A stretch of DNA of 44,117 bases from Rs1 sp034111875 (GTDB taxonomy: Bacteria; Pseudomonadota; Gammaproteobacteria; Pseudomonadales; Balneatricaceae), in the NCBI GenBank assembly GCA_034111875.1, contig JAWUWK010000051.1, positions 1 through 44,117 of the forward strand, given 5' to 3'. Shown here one piece after another: positions 18,420-28,138 of the stretch. The stretch's first letter is position 1, and every line of letters begins with the position of its first letter. The translations under genes and the position numbers were made by a program. The notes below the pieces were generated by a model, which saw nothing but the letters and a program-made list of their open reading frames with translations, did not search any database and had not been told where the DNA came from.

Positions 18420-21230
18420 TTAGCTAGGGTTAATCATCTTAACAGGGACGGCAGCAGAGGTAGTGACGAGTGCTTCTAAAGGAGGAGCGAACTCAGTTAA
18501 GTTAATACCTTCAACTGCTTTTTTGTATTCATCTAAACTCGGTGTACGTCCTAGGATGGTCGATAAAACAACCACAGGTGTCGAAGCAAGTAATGACTCG
18601 CCTTTCTTTTCAGCCGTATCTTCTACTACACGGCCCTGGAATAGGCGTGTTGAGGTCGCTAGTACTGTATCACCTTTTTCAGCTTTCTCTTGATTACCCA
18701 TGCATAAGTTACAACCAGGGCGTTCAAGGTACATAATGTTCTCGTATTTGGTGCGTGCAGCGTTTTTAGGCGCAGCGTCATCAAATTCAAAACCTGAATA
18801 CTTTTTAAGTACTTCCCAGTCACCTTCAGCTTTTAGTTCATCAACAATGTTATAGGTTGGGGGAGCAATCACTAGGGGTGCTTTAAATTCAACTTTACCA
18901 TTTTGTTTCTCTATATTTTTCAGCATTTGAGAAATAATTTTCATATCGCCTTTGTGAACCATACACGAGCCAACGAAGCCTAAATCAACTTGTTTGCTAC
19001 CGCCGTAGTATGAAATAGGTCTGATAGCATCATGGGTATAACGTTTTGAAACGTCTTCATTATTTACATCAGGGTCGGCGATCATTGGCGCGTCAATAGA
19101 ATCTAAATCTACAACCAATTCTGCAAAATATTTTGCATTATCATCTGGCCTAAGTGCAGGTTTGTGCGCAGAATTGATTTCAGAAATGCGCTTATCTGCT
19201 CTATCAATTAACCCTTGAAGCACCTGTGTTTTATTGTCCATGCCCTTGTTGATCATTATTTGAATGCGACTTTTTGCAATCTCTAATGATTCAATTAGAG
19301 TCTGATCTTCAGAGATACAAATAGACGCTTTAGCCTTCATTTCGGCAGTCCAATCGGTAAATGTGAAGGCTTGATCAGCAAGTAACGTACCAATATGTAC
19401 TTCGATTACTCTGCCTTGAAAAACATTGTCGCCAAATTTCTTCAACATTTGAGCTTGTGTAGCATGTACTACATCACGAAAATCAATATGACTCTTCATG
19501 TTGCCTTTAAAAGTCACTTTTACAGACTCTGGAATAGGCATATTCGCTTCACCAGTAGCAAGCGCAAGGGCAACCGTTCCCGAGTCAGCACCGAAGGCTA
19601 CACCTTTTGACATTCGAGTGTGAGAGTCTCCACCGATAATGATTGCCCATTCATCTACCGTAATATCATTCAATACTTTGTGGATAACATCAGTCATTGC
19701 ATGATAGACACCGTCGGGATCACGCGCTGTGATCAGACCAAACTTATTCATAAACTTCATTAGTTTAGGAATGTTTGCCTGTGCTTTTGAATCCCATACT
19801 GACGCGGTGTGACAGCCTGATTGGTAAGCGCCATCAACAATAGGAGAGATGACCGTTGCAGCCATTGACTCTAATTCTTGAGACGTCATTAACCCGGTGG
19901 TATCTTGAGAGCCAACAATATTCACCGTTACACGTACATCAGATCCAGCGTGAAGATCATTATCAGAGATAACGCCTACAGCATTTTTATTGAATATTTT
20001 TTCAACAGCTGTAAGGCCTTGGCCTTCATGGGAAATTTCTTTAGAAGAAGCAAAAACTGGCTCTATAGCGACCCCCAGTGTTTGGGACGCAAATGTTTGT
20101 AGCTTTTTACCAAATACTATCGCGTATGAACCGCCAGCTTTCATGAACTCAACGGCTTGAGGAGTGAAAGCTGAGGATATATCAACAAGTTCTTTGTCGC
20201 CGTTATAGAGCTTTTTCTCTTTAGTGTTGATGGTAAGTACTGTACCAGTTTGAACTGAGTAAGTTTGCTCAAGAACAGGGTCGTCATTTTTGTCAAGTAT
20301 GGTATTTCCATCGGCATCAAGCTTTTTAACCCAGTTTTTGAGGTCTAAACCAATACCGCCAGTCACACCTACAGTAGTTAAAAAGATAGGCGATATACCG
20401 TTAGTGCCAGCAACAATAGGGGCGAAATTGACGAATGGAATATAAGGACTCGCTTGTTCGCCCGCCCATAATGCAACGTTATTGACCCCTGACATCCGAG
20501 AAGATCCGACGCCCATGGTACCTTTTTCAGCTATAAGCATCACTTTTTTGCCAAGGTTTGATTTCTGAAGTTCTTGGATTTCAATTTGAGCACCTTCAGA
20601 GATTAAGCACTTGCCATGTAATTCGCGGTCTGAGCGAGAGTGAGCTTGATTACCAGGAGAGAGTAAATCAGTAGAAATATCACCTTCGGCAGCGATATAG
20701 GTAACCACATCGATTGTTTCATTTATTTCTGGAAGTTTGGTGAAGAATTCAGCTTTCGCATAGCTTTCCAGAATGTCTTTGGCATTGCTGTTACCTTCTT
20801 TAAAGGCTTTTTCAATTCTGTTTGTATCTGCGTCATACAAAAATACTTGAGTTTTTAATACATTTGCAGCGGGTATGGAGACTGATTTATTATTGGAAAG
20901 TGCCAGATCCAGTAAAACTTCTACTGAGGGTCCTCCTTTCATGTGAGATAGTAGTTCAAAAGCAAAACTAGCTGAAATTTCTTCGACGACGTATTGACCT
21001 AAAATAATTTCTTTTAAGAATTTAGTTTTTACGCTAGCAGCGCTGGTTGTTCCAGGCAAGGTGTTATAGATAAAGAAATCAAGAGAATCCTTTCGGTGTT
21101 GATGGCTTGCATCTTTAATTTGAGCAATAATTTCCGATAGTAATTCGGCATCGTCAATTGGCTTAGGAGCTAATCCCAGCTCATTTTGACGGGTTTCGAT
21201 TTCTTTTATGTATTCTAAATACAAACTCAT
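18420..21230 (-). CDS. acnB: Aconitate hydratase B, long form (Bacteroidota-like)
   Basis: I place the start at ATG 21230, preceded on the minus strand by AGAGGTGTGT; the open frame runs 27 codons further but has no family support there. The 936-residue product is aconitase B: HEAT-like N-terminal domain (ELLSHMKGGPSVEVLLDLAL), swivel domain, SPGNQAHSRSDRELHGK, and iron-sulfur cysteines in QSGCHTASVWDS and ERPGCNLCMGNQEKAE. It interconverts citrate and isocitrate in the TCA cycle and may act on 2-methylisocitrate. It is longer than the roughly 865 residues of E. coli AcnB, and segments such as STRLFQGRVVEDTAEKKGES and STPVVVLSTILGRTPSLDEY resemble the flavobacterial form as I remember it, suggesting lateral acquisition. 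Confidence 0.92.
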   Translation of the reverse strand: MSLYLEYIKEIETRQNELGLAPKPIDDAELLSEIIAQIKDASHQHRKDSLDFFIYNTLPGTTSAASVKTKFLKEIILGQYVVEEISASFAFELLSHMKGGPSVEVLLDLALSNNKSVSIPAANVLKTQVFLYDADTNRIEKAFKEGNSNAKDILESYAKAEFFTKLPEINETIDVVTYIAAEGDISTDLLSPGNQAHSRSDRELHGKCLISEGAQIEIQELQKSNLGKKVMLIAEKGTMGVGSSRMSGVNNVALWAGEQASPYIPFVNFAPIVAGTNGISPIFLTTVGVTGGIGLDLKNWVKKLDADGNTILDKNDDPVLEQTYSVQTGTVLTINTKEKKLYNGDKELVDISSAFTPQAVEFMKAGGSYAIVFGKKLQTFASQTLGVAIEPVFASSKEISHEGQGLTAVEKIFNKNAVGVISDNDLHAGSDVRVTVNIVGSQDTTGLMTSQELESMAATVISPIVDGAYQSGCHTASVWDSKAQANIPKLMKFMNKFGLITARDPDGVYHAMTDVIHKVLNDITVDEWAIIIGGDSHTRMSKGVAFGADSGTVALALATGEANMPIPESVKVTFKGNMKSHIDFRDVVHATQAQMLKKFGDNVFQGRVIEVHIGTLLADQAFTFTDWTAEMKAKASICISEDQTLIESLEIAKSRIQIMINKGMDNKTQVLQGLIDRADKRISEINSAHKPALRPDDNAKYFAELVVDLDSIDAPMIADPDVNNEDVSKRYTHDAIRPISYYGGSKQVDLGFVGSCMVHKGDMKIISQMLKNIEKQNGKVEFKAPLVIAPPTYNIVDELKAEGDWEVLKKYSGFEFDDAAPKNAARTKYENIMYLERPGCNLCMGNQEKAEKGDTVLATSTRLFQGRVVEDTAEKKGESLLASTPVVVLSTILGRTPSLDEYKKAVEGINLTEFAPPLEALVTTSAAVPVKMINPS

Positions 21231-21615
21231 ACACACCTCTTGTTGGCTATAATAAACTAATTCATTTTTTTTCTTTGGCAAAACAAGAGCAAAGTGCCTT
21301 TTTTTACCCAATATTTAATGACTTGTGCTGTGAGCTTTTTTGCAACTGATCACTGCGGCTTTATCTGTTCAAATCTTCGAAGAATGTCCATAGATGGCTA
21401 AGTAATACCCAAATAAAGAGACAGCTATTTTAACCTACTATTAGCAGATTGTCGACAATCTTGATTTGATTACACAAAAACAATGCTTTTTGGGATTTTC
21501 AGTAGTTAAATCTTAGTTTTTAGTGAGGCACTCTTATTTGAGTGTTAATAAGTTGCGAGCAGAATGCATAAAAAAGCCGACAAGTCGAGTCGGCTTTTTT
21601 TAACAACCAATAAAG
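21231..21615. other. 385 bp region between acnB and the OmpA lipoprotein gene
   Basis: It holds the acnB leader, where transcription of acnB must start, and at its right end the terminator of the OmpA gene. No further gene is visible. Confidence 0.45.
21569..21602 (-). terminator. Rho-independent terminator of the OmpA lipoprotein gene
   Basis: AAAAAAGCCGAC, a short loop, and GTCGGCTTTTTTT form a strong hairpin flanked by A and T runs, so it can work in both directions. It lies just past the OmpA stop at 21616 and shields acnB from read-through. Confidence 0.85.
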
Positions 21616-22488
21616 TTAGTTCTGGATTTGCATTTCTACACGTCTATTTTGCGCGCGGCCTTCATCAGTTTCATTGCTAGCGATAGGCTCGGCTTCGCCG
21701 AAACCTTCTGAAGAGATCATTTCAGAATCAACACCTTGTGAAATTAAGTAATCTTCAACAGAGGCTGCGCGTTTGTCAGATAGTTTGATGTTGTAGGCGT
21801 TGCCTCCGACAGAATCAGTATGACCAGCGACTAGTACTTGTGCATTAGCTGCAACAAGTTTGCTGGCGACTTTATTCAAAATTTCTTGTGAATTAGCCGT
21901 TAAGTCAAAGGATTTATACTCAAAGAATACACCTTCAAGTACAATCGCTAAGCTCTCGTCACAGCCGACAGCGTTAACGACAGTGCCAGCCGGTGTATTT
22001 GGGCATTGATCAGCGGCGTCAAGTACGCCGTCGCCATCTTGATCGGTGACTATTTCGCAACCGGTGTCATCGACAACAGTGCCTTCTGGTGTATTAGGGC
22101 ACTGGTCTAACGTGTTAGTAACGCCATCATTGTCATCGTCAAGAGAGCAACCCACTTCATTTACTGCGGTGCCTAGAGGCGTGTATGGGCATTCATCCCT
22201 CTTGTCTTCTACGCCATCCTGATCGCCGTCCAAAACAACACCTGGTGCACAGAATATAGCGCCTAGACCAACGCCAACCAACGCGCCAACTGCTTTAGAA
22301 TCGTTGTTGCTGCTGCGGTTACCCGCTTCGTCTAAGGCGACGCCAGCGAGTCCGCCAGCGGCGACACAAAGTACTCGTTTCGTATCCCAAGCCTCTGACA
22401 CAGTGCTAGAGTTTGAAGCACAACCAGTAATGACAAGTGTTAAAGTAAAAACACCAGCCACTTTTTTGAATGTATGATATTTGTTCAT
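21616..22488 (-). CDS. OmpA-family lipoprotein with thrombospondin type 3 repeats
   Basis: The 290-residue protein has a lipoprotein signal with lipobox VITGC (cysteine 23). A glycine-rich zone follows (AAGGLAGVALDEAG, GALVGVGLGAIF), resembling glycine-zipper membrane segments. Then come three calcium-binding TSP3-type repeats, each built as DxDxDGVxDxxDxCPxTPxGTxV...GC (DGDQDGVEDKRDECPYTP, DDDNDGVTNTLDQCPNTP, DQDGDGVLDAADQCPNTP). The C-terminus is an OmpA peptidoglycan-binding domain with VLVAGHTDSVGGNAYNIKLS and RAQNRRVEMQI. It should tether the outer membrane to peptidoglycan. The gene stands alone, with AAGGAATAGG ahead of the start and a strong terminator after the stop. Confidence 0.92.
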   Translation of the reverse strand: MNKYHTFKKVAGVFTLTLVITGCASNSSTVSEAWDTKRVLCVAAGGLAGVALDEAGNRSSNNDSKAVGALVGVGLGAIFCAPGVVLDGDQDGVEDKRDECPYTPLGTAVNEVGCSLDDDNDGVTNTLDQCPNTPEGTVVDDTGCEIVTDQDGDGVLDAADQCPNTPAGTVVNAVGCDESLAIVLEGVFFEYKSFDLTANSQEILNKVASKLVAANAQVLVAGHTDSVGGNAYNIKLSDKRAASVEDYLISQGVDSEMISSEGFGEAEPIASNETDEGRAQNRRVEMQIQN

Positions 22489-23442
22489 TATTGGTACCTA
22501 TTCCTTTTATTTACCATCTAATCCGATTAGAGCGAAATTTAGAGTCAATCAAAATCAAAAGTTGTCGGCTCAAAGTGTGAATGCTACTTAAATAGCCAAA
22601 AGTTCACACCGTTAAGCGCAACAATTAAAATATTAATTTAAAAACCGTATATTACTCTGATATGTATCCTTTTAGCTACTGACTATAGCTTGAAAAGAAC
22701 AGAAATTTCAAAATAATAGTTAGGCCCTCAATCAGAGCACTCATATCATAAAATTGACGTATTTAATGCTCTTAGGTTTTGTTTTATATAAAGCTAATTT
22801 TTTGTGCGATAAACTAATAAATAGAGTTTTACTATGCCCATCGCTTTTTTAATTAAAGTAATCTTACATACCTAAGGGTAAATTTTGTTTTATTGAAATC
22901 AGCGAGGACTTTGCACGATTACTACGCTCACTAACACGGTGTTAAAAACAAACTCAAAATTCACATTTATAACTAAAAGCTCGCTTTTTTTGCCTTTTAT
23001 TACCTTCACCCAATAATGTATGCAATGGTCTATGAATATAACTCAATACAAAATTCTTTTGTATGCTTGTTTTGAGGAAAGAAACGTTTGTTTGATGTTA
23101 ACGCAGCAATAATTTAGAAAATCATTAAAATCGATTCTGTCTAGCATAGCTATTATCTAATTAGACTTTAAATGACCTGTACTAGAAATTGTATTTTTAT
23201 ACACTAGTCTTTGTTTAAATATATCACTATTATTGAGTTTTTAGTCTTAGACGTAACATAAGTTGATGCAGATAGTGAGACAAAATATGGAGTCTTGAAT
23301 GATTTTTGTTCACCTATTTCTTCGCTGAGCAAGATGTTTAAACGCTCTCATTGTATTAATGGCTAAGCTAAGCACAAAAAGTTAAACTATTATACTCCTC
23401 AAAATAATTATGCGTGTTGATTACATACTAGGTTACAGCAAG
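22489..23442. other. 954 bp AT-rich intergenic region with one MITE-like element
   Basis: Divergent gap between the OmpA gene and the PilZ gene. It holds the MITE-like copy at 22904-23030. I see no open frame or RNA gene in the remainder; the sequence is strongly AT-rich. Confidence 0.45.
22904..23030 (+). mobile_element. MITE-like element, copy 2
   Basis: Left end GAGGACTTTGCAC, right end ATGCAATGGTC (an eroded match to GTGCAAAGGTC). The interior ATTACTACGCTCACTAACAC followed by GGTGTTAAAAACAAA aligns with the copy at 29785. It has no coding capacity. Confidence 0.6.
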
Positions 23443-23871
23443 ATGCCAGTACAAAGTTTTATCCATCATCCAAGTGCAATACCAGTGAAGATGGAAGTTA
23501 GTAAAGATCAGTTCTCACTGCCTAGTATAGATGCAGCATCTAGTACAGGTGTCTATATTCATACTCTAACCCAATACGCCATCAATAGTTGTGTTGAAGT
23601 TGAAATTGATGTTCGATCTCCAGCCTTTTATGCTAGAGGTTATATTTGTTCTAGTGACTCATTGAAGGAAGGCATTGGTTTTCAAACAGGTGTCGTATTT
23701 GACTGTCCGCAAACCGCATTTGCAGTGAGAATGATAGAGCAAGTGTGTTATATAGAGCAATATCGCCAACAAGTTAGTTTAACTGAAGGTCGAGAGTTGA
23801 CGGTTGATAATGCAGCGGTTGAGTGGATTACCCAGCACGCTGCCAATTTCCCTGAATTAAACACTATCTAA
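23443..23871 (+). CDS. PilZ domain protein
   Basis: I choose ATG 23443, giving 142 residues starting MPVQSFIHHPSAIPVKM, because the family typically starts here; an in-frame ATG at 23410 would add eleven residues and neither has a strong ribosome binding site. The segment FIHHPSAIPVKME and the strand-rich middle (FYARGYICSSDSLKEGIGFQTGVVF) fit a PilZ-type beta barrel. The tail AVRMIEQVCYIEQYRQQV with VEWITQHAANFPEL is a conserved addition known from Pseudomonas-type single-domain PilZ proteins. The c-di-GMP motif is degenerate: there is no clear RxxxR, and D/NxSxxG is replaced by DAASSTGVY, so nucleotide binding is doubtful. Confidence 0.65.
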   Translation: MPVQSFIHHPSAIPVKMEVSKDQFSLPSIDAASSTGVYIHTLTQYAINSCVEVEIDVRSPAFYARGYICSSDSLKEGIGFQTGVVFDCPQTAFAVRMIEQVCYIEQYRQQVSLTEGRELTVDNAAVEWITQHAANFPELNTI

Positions 23872-23941
23872 AATCTCTTTATTCGCGCAATTTACACCCC
23901 TACTAAGGACTTTTAATTCATAGCGATTAATGGATTATGTT

Positions 23942-25963
23942 CTAAGATTGCAAAGCTGAATGCTTAAGTGTCTCTAATTGATCTCGATAGTGGCCCGCGG
24001 CTTCAAATTCTAAATTTTTTGCCGCTTGATACATCTTATTTTCCAGTTGAGAAAGCATCTTAGACAGTTCTTTAGGAGACATTACACTGGCGTCAGTTTT
24101 ATGCTCCCCCGCTTCCTCTGCAATACGTCTAATGTGCTTGGATGCTTTGCGACCGGGAATAGTCGCCGCGCCTTCCATGATGTCTGCTACTGACTTTATA
24201 ATTCCTTTAGGGGTAATATTGTGTTTAAGGTTGTGGACTATTTGTTTCTCGCGTCGTCTCTGTGTTTCATCCATAGCGCGTTGCATTGAGCCGGTTATTT
24301 TATCGGCGTACAAAATAGCCCGGCCATTAATGTTCCTTGCCGCTCTGCCTATTGTTTGAATCATCGATGTTTCAGAACGTAAAAAACCTTCTTTGTCTGC
24401 ATCCAGGATAGTGACTAATCCGACCTCTGGCATATCGATGCCCTCGCGAAGCAGATTGATCCCGACTAAAGCGTCAAATTCGCCTAAACGTAAATCCCGA
24501 ATAATCTCGACTCTCTCTACCGTGTCAATGTCAGAGTGGAGATAACGAACTCTGACCCCGTGATCGGCTAAATACTCAGTTAAATCTTCCGCCATTCGTT
24601 TTGTCAGTACGGTCACCACTGTACGCAATTCTTGTGCCGCCATTTTGTTTATTTCACCTACTAAGTCGTCTACTTGAGTTGAGGCTGGACGAATTTCAAT
24701 AATTGGGTCTAATAGCCCAGTGGGTCTCACCACTTGTTCAACTATCTGACTGGCATTTTGGGCTTCGTATTTACTTGGTGTGGCTGAAACAAAAATCATT
24801 TGAGGCACTATCTTTTCCCATTCGTCAAAACGCATAGGTCTGTTGTCCAGAGCAGAGGGCAAGCGAAAACCGTAACCGACTAAGTTTTCTTTTCGAGATC
24901 TATCTCCTTTGTACATAGCCCCAATTTGCGGAATAGTGACATGCGATTCATCAATGATAACTAGCGCATCGTCTGGCAGATAATCAAATAGTGTAGGTGG
25001 CGCCTCACCTGGATTACGATTAGACAAATAGCGCGAATAATTTTCAATCCCAGAGCAGTAGCCTAGCTCGCGGATCATTTCGAGATCGTAGTTGGTGCGT
25101 TGTTCTAAGCGCTGCAGTTCGACAAGCTTGTTTTCGCGCTTTAAATACTCTAACCGCTCATCTAGCTCAACTTTTATTTTATCTACAGCCTCCAGAAGTT
25201 TTTCTCTTGGGGTCACGTAGTGCGACTTCGGGTAAACGGTAATGCGTGGCACTTTTCGCAAAACTTCACCGGTGAGAGGATCAAACCAGCATAAGTTTTC
25301 TATAACATCATCAAATAACTCAATTCGCACCGCCTCTTTTTCCGACTCCGCAGGAAAAATATCAATAACATCTCCACGTACTCTATAGTTAGCCCTATGC
25401 AACTCAATATCATTACGGGTGTACTGCAGTTCAGCAAGGCGGCGAATGATGGCGCGTTGATCCAAAATATCTCCGCGTGAGACATGTAACATCATTGCTA
25501 AATAGGATTGTGGATCACCTAATCCATAAATGGCTGACACTGTGGCTACAATAATACAGTCTTTGCGCTCCAGCAGTGCCTTAGTCGCCGATAGTCTCAT
25601 CTGTTCTATGTGTTCGTTAACAGAAGCATCTTTTTCAATAAAAGTGTCTGAAGCAGCAACATAAGCTTCAGGTTGATAATAATCATAGTAAGAAACAAAA
25701 TATTCAACGGCATTGTCGGGGAAAAACTCTTTGAACTCACCGTAGAGTTGCGCTGCCAAGGTTTTATTGTGGGCCATTACAATGGTAGGTCGCTGAATGT
25801 CTTCAATGACTTTTGCAACAGTAAACGTTTTACCTGAGCCTGTTACCCCTAAAAGTGTTTGGGAGAGTAATCCCGACTTTATACCAGATATTAAAGATTT
25901 AATTGCATTAGGTTGATCGCCTGCGGGCTCAAATTTACTTTGTATGCGAAAAGGCTTAACCAT
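23942..25963 (-). CDS. uvrB: Excinuclease ABC subunit UvrB
   Basis: The 673-residue protein has the complete UvrB layout: Walker A GVTGSGKT at 39-46, the DNA-clamping beta-hairpin YYDYYQPEAYV, DESHVTIPQIGAMYKGD, helicase motifs EGFLRSETSMIQTIGRAARN, and a C-terminal UVR domain (LSQLENKMYQAAKNLEFEAAGHYRDQL) that contacts UvrC. It verifies damage in nucleotide excision repair. Length equals that of E. coli UvrB (673). It is divergent from cmoA with about 210 bp between. An SOS box is expected in some relatives, but I did not find a convincing CTGT-N8-ACAG just upstream. Confidence 0.97.
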   Translation of the reverse strand: MVKPFRIQSKFEPAGDQPNAIKSLISGIKSGLLSQTLLGVTGSGKTFTVAKVIEDIQRPTIVMAHNKTLAAQLYGEFKEFFPDNAVEYFVSYYDYYQPEAYVAASDTFIEKDASVNEHIEQMRLSATKALLERKDCIIVATVSAIYGLGDPQSYLAMMLHVSRGDILDQRAIIRRLAELQYTRNDIELHRANYRVRGDVIDIFPAESEKEAVRIELFDDVIENLCWFDPLTGEVLRKVPRITVYPKSHYVTPREKLLEAVDKIKVELDERLEYLKRENKLVELQRLEQRTNYDLEMIRELGYCSGIENYSRYLSNRNPGEAPPTLFDYLPDDALVIIDESHVTIPQIGAMYKGDRSRKENLVGYGFRLPSALDNRPMRFDEWEKIVPQMIFVSATPSKYEAQNASQIVEQVVRPTGLLDPIIEIRPASTQVDDLVGEINKMAAQELRTVVTVLTKRMAEDLTEYLADHGVRVRYLHSDIDTVERVEIIRDLRLGEFDALVGINLLREGIDMPEVGLVTILDADKEGFLRSETSMIQTIGRAARNINGRAILYADKITGSMQRAMDETQRRREKQIVHNLKHNITPKGIIKSVADIMEGAATIPGRKASKHIRRIAEEAGEHKTDASVMSPKELSKMLSQLENKMYQAAKNLEFEAAGHYRDQLETLKHSALQS

Positions 25964-26174
25964 TTATCTATCCTGTGGGTGACTGAAACACAAAACTGAA
26001 CGTTTATGCAGCCGCGTATTATAGCCCAATAAAAAATTTGATAGTTAATTGATTTGAAAAATATTGGTTAAAACACCTTGTCTACTGACACTTTTGAAAA
26101 GCAGATGAAAATATCCTTGTTCAGTTAATAAAATCCCAGTAAAATTCTTATTTTTTTTGAACTATGAAAGTTAA

Positions 26175-26909
26175 ATGAATAAGAATAAAGATAAGGATAA
26201 TATTTACGCGTCGCAGACCGATAAGCAAATATTTGATTTTGACTCTCAAGTCGCCGCAGTTTTTCCCGATATGATTCAGCGCTCTGTGCCTGGATATAAT
26301 GAGATATTGCTCAATACTGCTAAATTTGCGCGGCAGTTTGTGACCGCAGGTAGTCATTGTTATGATCTGGGCTGCTCTTTAGGCGCATCGAGTCTTGCAA
26401 TGAGCACGGGCATAGCTGTAGCAAATGTGAAAATCATAGGGGTTGATAATTCAGAGGCGATGCTCGAGCGTTGTCATCAACATATAAGTGCTTTTAAACA
26501 CGCAACGAGGATAGAATTGCACGCCGGGGATATTCTTGATTTTCCTATGACTAATGCGTCAATGGTCGTGTTAAATTTCACCTTACAATTTGTACCTCAA
26601 GCAGATCGTGTGACTTTATTAAATAAAGTCTATCAGGGCATGAATCCTGGTGGGGTTTTGTTGTTATCTGAAAAAATTTGCTTTGCTGATGAGATAGACA
26701 ATAATTTGATGATTGATCTGCATCATCAATTCAAAAGGGAGAATGGCTACAGTGAACTAGAAATTTCTCAAAAGCGTAGTATGTTAGAAAATGTTTTAAT
26801 CCCCGAGAGTTTGCCCGAGCATTTATCACGTTTATCTGAAATAGGCTTTAGACGAGCAGACTGTTGGTTTAAACATTATAATTTTGTTTCAATATTTGCG
26901 ATAAAATAA
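26175..26909 (+). CDS. cmoA: Carboxy-S-adenosyl-L-methionine synthase CmoA
   Basis: The 244-residue protein starts MNKNKDKDNIYAS and carries FDFDSQVAAVFPDMIQRSVPGY, a CmoA signature, the SAM-binding glycine motif CYDLGCSLGASSLAMS, and NFTLQFVPQADR. CmoA makes carboxy-SAM from SAM and prephenate for use by CmoB in tRNA wobble uridine modification. cmoB begins three bases after its stop, so the two form an operon. The start is ATG 26175. Confidence 0.95.
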   Translation: MNKNKDKDNIYASQTDKQIFDFDSQVAAVFPDMIQRSVPGYNEILLNTAKFARQFVTAGSHCYDLGCSLGASSLAMSTGIAVANVKIIGVDNSEAMLERCHQHISAFKHATRIELHAGDILDFPMTNASMVVLNFTLQFVPQADRVTLLNKVYQGMNPGGVLLLSEKICFADEIDNNLMIDLHHQFKRENGYSELEISQKRSMLENVLIPESLPEHLSRLSEIGFRRADCWFKHYNFVSIFAIK

Positions 26910-26912
26910 TTT

Positions 26913-27902
26913 ATGATCAATTATCAAATGCTGCAGAAAGATTTGGCAGAAACAGATCTCGCTCAATTTGCAGATTACTGGTCTAAAGCAGTAGAGTTGA
27001 AAATGAATGGCTTTACCCATGGTTATTTAGATCAGTGGCTAGAATTGTTGGACAACTTACCTGAGTTGCGCTCAAATGATTTAGAGCTGAAATCTGAGGT
27101 TGCTATTGGCAGCGCTTCAGCGCTCGATGGGCAGTTAAACGCCGCCCAACAAATAGATTTCATCGCTCAATTAAAAACCTTGGCGCCATGGCGCAAGGGT
27201 CCCTTTAATCTCTATGGCATAACCATAGATACTGAGTGGCGTTCGGATTGGAAGTGGGACAGATTATTGCCGCACATTAGTGCGCTTAAGGATCGTACCG
27301 TTATAGATGTAGGCTGCGGTAATGGCTACCACTGTTGGCGAATGTTAGGAGAGGGCGCTAAAGTGGTCTTAGGTATTGATCCCACTCAAAAATTTTTGGC
27401 GCAATTTGGGGTAATAAAACGTTACTTAGGTGAAAATCTGCCAGTTCATTTGCTGCCTTTAGGGATTGAAAACATGCCTAAAATGGCAGTGATGGAAGGG
27501 GTGGATAGCGTGTTTTCAATGGGCGTGTTGTATCATCGAAAATCCCCTATCGATCACTTGTTAGAGTTAAAAGCGCTGCTCAGACCAGGCGGGGAATTAG
27601 TATTAGAAACGCTGGTGGTTGAAGGTGATGAACAGACAGTATTGGTCCCACAAGGGCGTTATGCGCAAATGCGTAATATCTGGTTTTTGCCTTCTTCTAG
27701 TGCCTTGGCGCTCTGGCTTTGCAAGTGCGGATTTAAGAATGTACGTATCGTTGATGAAGTAGTGACCTCCCTTGGAGAACAACGCACGACGCACTGGATG
27801 GAATTCCACTCTCTCAAAGATTTTCTGGATCCAAACGATAAACACAATACATTAGAAGGTCATCCTGCACCGCGTCGTGCTATTTTAATAGCGCAATTAT
27901 AA
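26913..27902 (+). CDS. cmoB: tRNA U34 carboxymethyltransferase CmoB
   Basis: The 329-residue enzyme transfers the carboxymethyl group from carboxy-SAM to 5-hydroxyuridine 34 in tRNA, giving cmo5U, which widens codon reading. Diagnostic text includes PWRKGPFNLYGITIDTEWRSD, the SAM site VIDVGCGNGYHCWRMLG, and FSMGVLYHRKSPIDHL. The length is the usual one. It follows cmoA by three bases. Two of the tRNAs farther right (both Leu-UAG) are of a class that carries cmo5U in gammaproteobacteria. Confidence 0.95.
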   Translation: MINYQMLQKDLAETDLAQFADYWSKAVELKMNGFTHGYLDQWLELLDNLPELRSNDLELKSEVAIGSASALDGQLNAAQQIDFIAQLKTLAPWRKGPFNLYGITIDTEWRSDWKWDRLLPHISALKDRTVIDVGCGNGYHCWRMLGEGAKVVLGIDPTQKFLAQFGVIKRYLGENLPVHLLPLGIENMPKMAVMEGVDSVFSMGVLYHRKSPIDHLLELKALLRPGGELVLETLVVEGDEQTVLVPQGRYAQMRNIWFLPSSSALALWLCKCGFKNVRIVDEVVTSLGEQRTTHWMEFHSLKDFLDPNDKHNTLEGHPAPRRAILIAQL

Positions 27903-28012
27903 AATGCGTGTTGAATGTTGATGAGTTCAGGTAAAATAATGTTTTTACAGATAGGTTGGCTTAGACTACATTTAGTAACTTTTATTACTTAAGTAAGGCA
28001 GGAATAAACTAA

Positions 28013-28071
28013 GGAACATGCGAATAAGTCCTGTATTTTTTCCAGGCATACGAGAATTGTTCGCATGTTCC
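28013..28071. repeat. Inverted repeat with inner hairpin downstream of cmoB
   Basis: GGAACATGCGAA (28013-28024) is repeated inverted and perfect as TTCGCATGTTCC (28060-28071); with mismatches the match extends to CTAAG-like ends on both sides. The loop contains CCTG...CCAGG, able to form an inner hairpin. The compact size suggests a small palindromic repeat unit or a transcript-end structure. Confidence 0.6.
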
Positions 28072-28100
28072 CTAAGATTTTGGGCTTTTTTAAGTTCAAT

Positions 28101-28121
28101 AAACCTATTTAGGTTTTTTTT
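28101..28121 (+). terminator. Terminator-like hairpin upstream of the coiled-coil gene
   Basis: AAACCTATTTAGGTTT followed by five more T forms a short stem with a T-run, 200 bases after the cmoB stop. The stem is AT-rich and weak, and it lies only 17 bases before the next start codon, so attenuation of that gene is also possible. Confidence 0.45.
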
Positions 28122-28138
28122 AAATTTAAGGGCGAGAT

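Noticed and set aside
21231..21311. 27-codon N-terminal extension of AcnB
   Set aside because: The internal ATG at 21230 has AGAGG in the right place and begins the conserved N-terminus; the extension is low-complexity.
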